64,000 nt of DNA from Blattabacterium cuenoti. Its GTDB lineage: Bacteria; Bacteroidota; Bacteroidia; Flavobacteriales; Blattabacteriaceae. Of this stretch, positions 57,589 through 64,000 are shown piece after piece (the first letter of the stretch is position 1; each line of letters opens with the position of its first letter). The DNA lies in the NCBI RefSeq assembly GCF_014251655.1, contig NZ_CP059225.1:356028-420027 (forward strand). Direction: 5' to 3'. The notes beneath the pieces are model-generated. The model worked only from the letters and a program-made list of their open reading frames with translations. It made no database searches and was not told where the DNA came from. A program made the translations under genes and the position numbers.

Positions 57589-58416
57589 TTAAAAAAAATA
57601 AAGAATTCCAATGACTATCGTTGATATAATTGGAATAACAAAAATAAAACTATCCAATCTATCTAAAAAACCTCCATGTCCTGGTAACCAAACACTAGAG
57701 TTTTTTACATTATAAGATCTCTTAATAATAGACTCTACAAAATCTCCAATAGTCGATAATATAGGAATTACAAAAGATAAAATAAACCAATATTTTTTAC
57801 CCCATATTCGGAATAAAAAAAATCCTAATATTAAACAGAAAAATAAACCTCCTAAAAACCCTTCTATAGATTTATTGGGAGAAATCGATACAGCTATCTT
57901 CGTTTTTCCCCATTTTTTTCCAATTAGATAAGATAAAGAATCATGGGTCCATATTAAAATAAAAATACCTAATATTAAATTTTTTCCACAATAAACAGTA
58001 GTATATATATAAGAAGCTAAATAAAAAGGAATAATAATATATACTAATCCCAAAGTCAAATGACTTACTTGTGCTATTTTTTCCTTATGAGAATATTTAT
58101 CAGAAAATAATTGAATAACAAAAAAAATTATGGAATAAGGAATAAAACATACTATATACGAATTTAATCCTTTTTTAATCATAAGAATATCAATTAATAT
58201 AGATAAAATAAAAAATAAAGAAGATATTTTAATTAAAATTATATTGGTTCCAGATATAATTAAAAATTCGAATAAACAAAAAAAAGAAAGTATCATCATT
58301 ATAATTCTAAATATTTTTTCTCCATTTTCAATAGAAAAAACTATTAATAATACATAAAAAAAACCAGTAAGTAATCTTATTAGAAAGTTTAATAAATCTT
58401 TCTTTATTTTCATCAT
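57589..58416 (-). CDS. cdsA: Phosphatidate cytidylyltransferase
   Basis: Integral membrane enzyme making CDP-diacylglycerol. The 275-residue protein has about seven or eight hydrophobic helices. The family signature appears near the C-terminus: SISPNKSIEGFLGGLFFCLI (about 178) and STIGDFVESIIKRSYNVKNS followed by LPGHGGFLDRLDSFIF. Full length for Bacteroidetes. It begins 1 base after the ftsH stop and ends 8 bases before psd, so lipid synthesis genes are coupled to ftsH here. Confidence 0.96.
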   Translation of the reverse strand: MMKIKKDLLNFLIRLLTGFFYVLLIVFSIENGEKIFRIIMMILSFFCLFEFLIISGTNIILIKISSLFFILSILIDILMIKKGLNSYIVCFIPYSIIFFVIQLFSDKYSHKEKIAQVSHLTLGLVYIIIPFYLASYIYTTVYCGKNLILGIFILIWTHDSLSYLIGKKWGKTKIAVSISPNKSIEGFLGGLFFCLILGFFLFRIWGKKYWFILSFVIPILSTIGDFVESIIKRSYNVKNSSVWLPGHGGFLDRLDSFIFVIPIISTIVIGILYFF

Positions 58417-58417
58417 T

Positions 58418-60352
58418 TTATTTGATTCCTAATGGAACTTTTAGCATATCCCCAATTTCATCAGGATAAGGCCTTTCTCCGAAAATTTTTATTAAATCAT
58501 TTCTAAAAATAACTTCTTTTTCTAATAATTCATTAGCTAACATAATCAATTTTTCCTCATTATTTTTCAATATTTTTTTTGCTCTCTGATATTGTTCTGT
58601 TATAATTTTGGATATTTCTTCATCTATGATTTGAGCTGTTTGTTCACTATAAGGTTTAGAAAAAGAAAATTCATTTTGTCCTGTAGAATCATAATAAGAA
58701 ATATTACCAATTCTTTCATTTAATCCAAAAATAGCTACCATAGATTGTGCTTGTTTAGTAACTCTTTCCAAATCATTTAAAGCTCCGGTAGAAATACTAC
58801 TAAAAATAATTTCTTCGGCAGATCTACCTGCTAATAAAGCACATATTTCATCTTTCATTTGTTCTGGAGTGGTTAATTGTCTTTCCTCTGGAAGATACCA
58901 TGCAGATCCTAAAGATTTACCTCTTGGTACTATAGTTACTTTAACTAAAGGAGAGGCGTGTTCTAATAACCAACTTATTGTAGCATGTCCAGCTTCATGA
59001 TAAGCTATTCGTTTTTTTTCATTTGGCTTAATTATTTTATTCTTTTTTTCTAATCCTCCTATAATACGATCTATTGCATCTAAAAAATCTTTATTTTTTA
59101 TTTCAGATCTATTTTTTCTTGCAGCAATTAATGCTGATTCATTACAAACATTTGCTATATCAGCTCCACTGAATCCAGGTGTTTGTCTTGACAAAAAATC
59201 TATATCTACACTATTAGATAATATTAACTTTTTAAGATGAACTTTGAATATCTCTTTTCTCTCATTCAATTCAGGTGGATCTACCAATATTGTACGATCA
59301 AAACGTCCAGGACGTAGTAAAGCTTTGTCTAAAATATCGGATCTATTAGTAGCCGCTAAAACAATTACATTCGTATGAGTTCCAAACCCATCCATTTCTG
59401 TTAATAATTGATTTAAAGTATTTTCTCTTTCGTCATTAGATCCAGCTATACTACTTTTTCCTCTAGCTCTTCCTATAGCATCTATTTCATCAATAAATAT
59501 AATACATGGAGATTTATCTTTAGCTTTTTCAAATAAATCTCTTACTCTAGAAGCTCCTACTCCAACAAACATTTCTACAAAATCTGAACCTGATAAAGAA
59601 AAAAAAGGAACTTTTGCTTCTCCAGCAACAGCTTTTGCTAATAAGGTTTTTCCTGTACCAGGGGGGCCAATTAACAAGGCTCCTTTAGGTATTTTACCAC
59701 CAAGTTTAGTATATTTTTGAGGACTTTTTAAAAATTCTACTATTTCTTGAACTTCTTCTTTTGCTCCTTCTAATCCTGCTACATCTTTAAATGTTATTTT
59801 TACATCATCATTCTCGTCAAATAATCTAGCTCTAGATTTTCCTATATTAAATATTTGTCCACCAGGCCCCCCCCCTGTAGAACCTATTCTTCTAAAAATA
59901 AAAACCCAAAACACAACTAACAATATGAAAAAAATACCATAATCAAAGAAAAATTTGGTAATTGTATATTCCTGTTGATTTTTAAAATCAATAAGAGTAT
60001 TAAGATTGTACTTTTTCTTATATTCTTCAAATTTTTTTTGAAAAAATTGTAAATCTCCAATTTCAAATTCATATTGTAATGGTTGTGCAATGATTCTTTT
60101 ATTTTTTTCTTGATGATAATTAATTTCATCAGATAATAATTTTTTGTTTAGATGAACATGTACTATTTCTCTATGTTTTACTATAATTTTTTGAACTTCT
60201 CCTTTTGCTAAAATATCAAAAAAAGTGTCCTGATCTATTTTTTTAGGATTAGATAAAGAGGACTTAAAAAAAAATATACCCAAAAATATAGCAAATATCA
60301 CTGCATATACCCAAAAAAAGTTATTTTTACTTTTTACTTTTTTATTTATCAT
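58418..60352 (-). CDS. ftsH: ATP-dependent zinc metalloprotease FtsH
   Basis: Membrane-anchored AAA+ protease of 644 residues. Two membrane segments lie near residues 11-30 and 134-153. The ATPase domain has Walker [19 protein letters not shown] (about 229), Walker [12 protein letters not shown] (about 284) and the second region of homology [15 protein letters not shown]. The zinc site is [12 protein letters not shown] (about 454), with the third ligand in the [14 protein letters not shown] region. It lies 54 bases after rsfS and 1 before cdsA. Confidence 0.98.
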   Translation of the reverse strand: MINKKVKSKNNFFWVYAVIFAIFLGIFFFKSSLSNPKKIDQDTFFDILAKGEVQKIIVKHREIVHVHLNKKLLSDEINYHQEKNKRIIAQPLQYEFEIGDLQFFQKKFEEYKKKYNLNTLIDFKNQQEYTITKFFFDYGIFFILLVVFWVFIFRRIGSTGGGPGGQIFNIGKSRARLFDENDDVKITFKDVAGLEGAKEEVQEIVEFLKSPQKYTKLGGKIPKGALLIGPPGTGKTLLAKAVAGEAKVPFFSLSGSDFVEMFVGVGASRVRDLFEKAKDKSPCIIFIDEIDAIGRARGKSSIAGSNDERENTLNQLLTEMDGFGTHTNVIVLAATNRSDILDKALLRPGRFDRTILVDPPELNERKEIFKVHLKKLILSNSVDIDFLSRQTPGFSGADIANVCNESALIAARKNRSEIKNKDFLDAIDRIIGGLEKKNKIIKPNEKKRIAYHEAGHATISWLLEHASPLVKVTIVPRGKSLGSAWYLPEERQLTTPEQMKDEICALLAGRSAEEIIFSSISTGALNDLERVTKQAQSMVAIFGLNERIGNISYYDSTGQNEFSFSKPYSEQTAQIIDEEISKIITEQYQRAKKILKNNEEKLIMLANELLEKEVIFRNDLIKIFGERPYPDEIGDMLKVPLGIK

Positions 60353-60406
60353 ATTAATAAAATAATAGATTTATTCATGATTTTATAAAATTTATTTATC
60401 TGATTT

Positions 60407-60718
60407 TTAATTCCAAAGATCTTCTATCTTATAATGTAATCTAATATCCTGTTGAAAAATATGAACTACAATAGAAATATAATCAACTAAAATCCATTCT
60501 TTACTTTTCAATCCTTCTACATGCCAAGGTTTTATTTTTAATTTTTCAATTGTAATTTTTTCTATAGATTGAGATATAGCATGTACTTGACGAGAAGATT
60601 CTCCATCACAAATCACAAAATAATCACAAATAAAATTTTTTCTATTTTTTAAATTCAAAATAGATATATTTTTTCCTTTAAGTATTTGAATTCCTTCTAT
60701 AATCTTATCTAATAACAA
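60407..60718 (-). CDS. rsfS: Ribosome silencing factor RsfS
   Basis: Binds L14 and blocks subunit joining when nutrients are scarce. The 103-residue protein shows ICDYFVICDGESSRQVHAIS (about 30-49), IKPWHVEGLKSKEWILVDYI (about 72-91) and VVHIFQQDIRLHYKIEDLW at the end, all typical of the family. The N-terminus is short. It heads the rsfS-ftsH-cdsA-psd run and is divergent from birA across 113 bases. Confidence 0.95.
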   Translation of the reverse strand: MLLDKIIEGIQILKGKNISILNLKNRKNFICDYFVICDGESSRQVHAISQSIEKITIEKLKIKPWHVEGLKSKEWILVDYISIVVHIFQQDIRLHYKIEDLWN

Positions 60719-60831
60719 AGCAAAATTATTTTTAAATATTATAAAAATAAGGGTCTTTTTTTTTTTAAATTGTATAAAACAAAAATAAGTTTTTCACTTT
60801 AAATGAAAATCAATTTTATAACATATTTTAT

Positions 60832-61596
60832 TTGAAAAAGTTTATTTGGCCCATTGATTTTATTTTTTTAAAAAAAATTAATTCTACAAACCAATATGCA
60901 ACCCAATATGCCAATAAATATATTTTGAACAAAAAAAATTGGATTGTCATTTGGACAATGAATCAAACTAAAGGAAAAGGATCAGAAAAAAACTTTTGGT
61001 ATTCAGAAAAAAATAAAGGCCTTACTTTTAGCATTATTTTTAAACCTATTAAAAATTTTCCTATTGAAAAAAAATACATAATTAATGTTATCATAAGTAA
61101 TGCTGTACATAAAACTTTGTCAAAATATCAAAAAAAAAAATTCTGGATCAAATGGCCTAATGATATTATTTCAAACAATAAAAAAATAGGAGGTATTTTA
61201 ATAGAGAATAGTATATCCATAAAAAAAATTCATACGAGTATTATCGGAATAGGTTTAAACATATACCCCATTAAACTAGATCATGCTATTTCTTTAGAAG
61301 AAATTTTAAAAAACATAAACTTAAAATTATTCCATATTTTTCATAACCTTGTATTTTCTATTCAAGAAGAGTATTTTTTTTTTCTAACATTTGGAGAGAA
61401 CTACATTAGAAAATATTATATTAATAATTTATATTTAAAAGATATAACTTCATATTTTTATATATACAGAATAAGTAAATCTGTTAAAGGGATCATTCGA
61501 TCTATAAATGAAGAAGGATTTTTAATTATAGAACTAACTGATAATCAAAAATTTCATTTTTTTTCTCAAAAAGAAATCAAGTTTTTGATTCCGTAA
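60832..61596 (+). CDS. birA: Biotin--[acetyl-CoA-carboxylase] ligase (no DNA-binding domain)
   Basis: Attaches biotin to the carrier domain of acetyl-CoA carboxylase. The 254-residue protein has the family segments FLKKINSTNQYATQYANKYI (about 12-31), TMNQTKGKGSEKNFWYSEKN (about 42-61, a variant of the GRGR biotin-AMP loop) and FWIKWPNDIISNNKKIGGIL (about 103-122). It lacks the N-terminal helix-turn-helix of E. coli BirA, so it is an enzyme only. Start is TTG at 60832, chosen because the homologous region begins at once. Its 3' end overlaps convergent yidC by 20 bases. Confidence 0.92.
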   Translation: MKKFIWPIDFIFLKKINSTNQYATQYANKYILNKKNWIVIWTMNQTKGKGSEKNFWYSEKNKGLTFSIIFKPIKNFPIEKKYIINVIISNAVHKTLSKYQKKKFWIKWPNDIISNNKKIGGILIENSISIKKIHTSIIGIGLNIYPIKLDHAISLEEILKNINLKLFHIFHNLVFSIQEEYFFFLTFGENYIRKYYINNLYLKDITSYFYIYRISKSVKGIIRSINEEGFLIIELTDNQKFHFFSQKEIKFLIP

Positions 61597-63352
61597 TTTT
61601 TTTGTTAATGATTTTTTTAATCATAGTCCTCCAATGACTATGTTTTTTTAATTTTTTGTCTTGAATTTTCATAAGAATTTTTTGTTCATCTAATATGAAT
61701 TTTTTAATAAAAAATAAAAAACCAATATTAATAATATTAGATGTAAAATAATATAAAGATAAAGCAGAGGCATAACTATTGATAAATAATAACATAATAA
61801 TAGGAGTCAAATATAATATAAAATTCATATTAGGAATAGAATTAGTTTCCTTTTTAGAAATATCCTTATTTTCACTGTTACTTATTCTAGTATAAACTAG
61901 TAATGCTAATGAATATAATAAGGTAAGTAAACTTACATGATTTCCGTAAAAAGGAATAAAAAAAGGGAACTCCAAGATAGAATCATATGATGTTAAATCT
62001 TCTACCCATAAAAAAGATTTTCCTCTCAAATTAATTATAGTAGGAAAAAACTTAAATAATGAATAAAAAATAGGAATTTGAAATAATGTAGAAATACATC
62101 CAGACATCGGATTAATTCCTACTTTATGATATAATTCCATCATTGCTCTTTGTTTTTTCAAAGCATCTTTACTACCATTACTATATTTTTTATTTATTTC
62201 TTCTATTTCTGGACGAATTAATTTCATAATTGCACTTAATTTATATTGCTTATATGTAATTGGATATAATATAAATTTCACTACAATAGTCATTAAAATA
62301 ATAATAACACCATAATTTAAATTTGTTTTCTCCAAAAATTGAAAAATTATTAAAAAAAAATACTTATTAATCCATTTTAAAAAACCCCATCCAAATGGAA
62401 TTATATTTTCAAATCCACTTTGATATTCTTTTAAAGAATTAAAATCCAAGGGGCCAAAATAAAAACGAAAAGAAAAATAAAATTCTTTATTTTTTTTTGA
62501 ATTTTTTATTTTTGTATAAAATTGAATTTTTTTCAAAAAATATCCTGACGAAAAATTTTCAGAACGAATAAAAACATTTCTTAATATTTCCTCAGGAATA
62601 AATATAAAAGAAAAAAATTGCTGTTTATGAGCAATCCAATTTATATCAGGAATACCTTTATTTTCTATATTTTTTTCAGATAAATATTTAACTTTCTTAG
62701 GTTTAGGAGAAGATCCTGTAGAATAATATACTTGAGTATAAGAATTCTCCCAATCTCTATCCTTTTCTAAGGAAAAAACTTTTTGTTCTAAGTTTAGAAA
62801 AACTGATTTATTGAAAGAATGAAAATTTTTTGTTCGTACATAAAAACCAACATCATATTGATTTTTTTTTATTGTATAAATAAAATCTAAAAATCCTTCT
62901 CCATATGGATTTTTAGCTCTCATAACAATAATCCGTATTTTTTTTAGATTTGTTATTGAAAAAGGTTTAAATATAAGAGTATTTGTATTAATATTTATCC
63001 CTTTTTTTTTCTTTTTAGAAAAAGAAATATTGTATTCTAAACTAGAATTTTTTACTAAATATAGATCTCTAGAATGAGATGAAAAAGAATTATTATAAGC
63101 CTTATATTTTTTTAAGAAAACTTCACTTATCATTCCTCCTATACAAGATATTTTCAATTTTAAAACATTATTTTCTAATGAAAAAAAATTATTTTTTTTC
63201 TTTTTTGAAGGAATAATTTTTTTTGAAATATATATAGTTTCTTTTTTTTCTTGATTATTATTTACATTGAAATACGTGAAAATTGTTAAAATAAATAATA
63301 TAAGAAATAGTCCTATTATAGAACTATAATCTAATCTATTGTCCTTCATCAT
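61577..63352 (-). CDS. yidC: Membrane protein insertase YidC
   Basis: Inserts and folds inner-membrane proteins, alone or with SecYEG. The 591-residue protein has an N-terminal membrane anchor (about residues 12-28), a long periplasmic domain with lysine-rich low-complexity stretches (about 29-340), and the conserved C-terminal membrane core: YGVIIILMTIVVKFILYPIT (about 345-364), MMELYHKVGINPMSGCISTL then FQIPIFYSLFKFFPTIINL, and LTPIIMLLFINSYASALSLY. The periplasmic part is fast-evolving, as usual. It overlaps pyrG by 4 bases (ATGA), a flavobacterial pairing. Confidence 0.95.
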   Translation of the reverse strand: MMKDNRLDYSSIIGLFLILFILTIFTYFNVNNNQEKKETIYISKKIIPSKKKKNNFFSLENNVLKLKISCIGGMISEVFLKKYKAYNNSFSSHSRDLYLVKNSSLEYNISFSKKKKKGININTNTLIFKPFSITNLKKIRIIVMRAKNPYGEGFLDFIYTIKKNQYDVGFYVRTKNFHSFNKSVFLNLEQKVFSLEKDRDWENSYTQVYYSTGSSPKPKKVKYLSEKNIENKGIPDINWIAHKQQFFSFIFIPEEILRNVFIRSENFSSGYFLKKIQFYTKIKNSKKNKEFYFSFRFYFGPLDFNSLKEYQSGFENIIPFGWGFLKWINKYFFLIIFQFLEKTNLNYGVIIILMTIVVKFILYPITYKQYKLSAIMKLIRPEIEEINKKYSNGSKDALKKQRAMMELYHKVGINPMSGCISTLFQIPIFYSLFKFFPTIINLRGKSFLWVEDLTSYDSILEFPFFIPFYGNHVSLLTLLYSLALLVYTRISNSENKDISKKETNSIPNMNFILYLTPIIMLLFINSYASALSLYYFTSNIINIGFLFFIKKFILDEQKILMKIQDKKLKKHSHWRTMIKKIINKKITESKT

Positions 63353-64000
63353 ATAAAAGAATAATTCTGATGATTACAGTATTTGTAATTTTTCGCAATT
63401 TTCACAAAATTTATAAATAAAGGATGCGGATTTGTGACTCTACTCTTATATTCTGGATGGTATTGAACTCCCAAAAAAAATATATGATTTTCTAATTCTA
63501 AAGCTTCTACTAAACCTGTATCTGGATTTATTCCAACTACTTTCATTCCAGCATTAGAAAAACATTCTAAATAATTATTATTAAATTCATATCGATGACG
63601 ATGTCTTTCAAAAACTTCTTTCTTTCCTCCATAAATAGAAAATATTTTTGATCCTTCTATTAAAAGACATTTCCAATTTCCTAAACGCATAGTCCCTCCT
63701 TTATAAATTAATTTTTTTTGTTTTTCCATTAAATTTATTACTGGATGAGAGGTATCTGGATTTATTTCATAACTATTTGCTTTTTTTAATCCTAATACAT
63801 TTCTAGCAAATTCTATAACAGCGATTTGCATTCCTAAACATATTCCAAAAAATGGAATCTTATTTTCTCTTGCATATTTTGCAGCAAGAATCTTTCCTTC
63901 TATTCCTCTATTTCCAAATCCAGGTGCTACTAAAATTCCTGAAACTCCATAGAAATATTTTTTCATATTTTTTTCTTCTATCATATCTGAATAAATCCAT
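63349..64000 (-). CDS. pyrG: CTP synthase, C-terminal glutaminase part (5' end beyond window)
   Basis: Makes CTP from UTP, ATP and glutamine. The visible roughly 217 codons cover the class I glutamine amidotransferase domain: GILVAPGFGNRGIEGKILAA, the nucleophile cysteine in FFGICLGMQIAVIEFARNVL, RHRHRYEFNN, and the catalytic His-Glu in GVQYHPEYKSR. The open frame continues to the window edge (codons for WIYSD precede the internal ATG at 63984), so this ATG is not the true start and the synthetase domain lies outside. It overlaps yidC by 4 bases. Confidence 0.96.
   Translation of the reverse strand, partial: WIYSDMIEEKNMKKYFYGVSGILVAPGFGNRGIEGKILAAKYARENKIPFFGICLGMQIAVIEFARNVLGLKKANSYEINPDTSHPVINLMEKQKKLIYKGGTMRLGNWKCLLIEGSKIFSIYGGKKEVFERHRHRYEFNNNYLECFSNAGMKVVGINPDTGLVEALELENHIFFLGVQYHPEYKSRVTNPHPLFINFVKIAKNYKYCNHQNYSFI

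Overview
The window is a compact, very AT-rich chromosome segment of a Bacteroidetes (Flavobacteriales) insect endosymbiont. The best match is Blattabacterium, the cockroach fat-body symbiont. This rests on gene content and order, not on a database search. Gene pairings are flavobacterial: fusA directly followed by rpsJ with no tuf, rplM-rpsI-rpsB-tsf, pyrG-yidC, rsfS-ftsH-cdsA-psd, and a short 'glycogen synthase' next to glmS. Lysine, isoleucine and asparagine codons are heavily enriched, intergenic spaces are tiny, neighbouring genes overlap, and there are no insertion sequences, phage genes or CRISPR arrays. Menaquinone, cysteine/sulfite and peptidoglycan genes are retained, which fits Blattabacterium better than the more reduced Sulcia-type symbionts.

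Layout. 1-886 is the 5' part of a 16S rRNA gene on the minus strand, running off the window. 1124-11220 holds mixed housekeeping genes: queA, a long-chain prenyl diphosphate synthase, topA, a hypothetical, rsmI, asd, gmk, tRNA-Asn, rpiB, pgk, sodB, folB and tRNA-Cys. 11629-21448 carries glmS and a GlgA-like protein, then rnr, coaD, a PSP1/RicT protein, penicillin-binding protein 1A and serA. 21597-25416 is a cysteine block (cysE, cysK, cysJ). 25947-30523 is a menaquinone operon (menB, menA, a metallo-hydrolase, menC, menE). It is followed by a decayed small membrane-protein gene, nhaD and eno. 33543-49923 is one minus-strand ribosomal superoperon from rpsL to rplQ that includes fusA, secY, infA and rpoA. 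49991-54780 has map, gpmI, tsf, rpsB, rpsI and rplM. 54985-64000 has dnaK, psd, cdsA, ftsH, rsfS, birA, yidC and the 3' part of pyrG.

How the parts connect. SerA and Gmk feed serine and nucleotide pools. CysE and CysK turn serine plus sulfide into cysteine, with CysJ as the electron donor for sulfite reduction. The prenyl synthase supplies the tail that MenA attaches to the naphthoate made by MenC, MenE and MenB. GlmS, Asd and PBP1A support a retained cell wall. Most of the rest is translation machinery.

The most interesting signal is a shared pattern of poly(A) frameshifts. topA (A12), coaD (A10) and menA (A12) are each interrupted at a coding-strand poly(A) tract, and in all three exactly one extra A restores the full-length conserved protein. 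The menA case hides a conserved-looking C-terminal membrane helix in what appears to be an intergenic gap. Two more A13 tracts lie in frame in cysJ and against the stop codon of rplQ. This resembles the poly(A) transcriptional slippage described in other insect endosymbionts. Homopolymer sequencing error is the main alternative. Other points are the absence of rpmD, a shortened L24, an Asp-to-Glu change at a metal ligand of methionine aminopeptidase, and a broken membrane gene at 30582-30992. I found no evidence for a wholly new multi-gene system.
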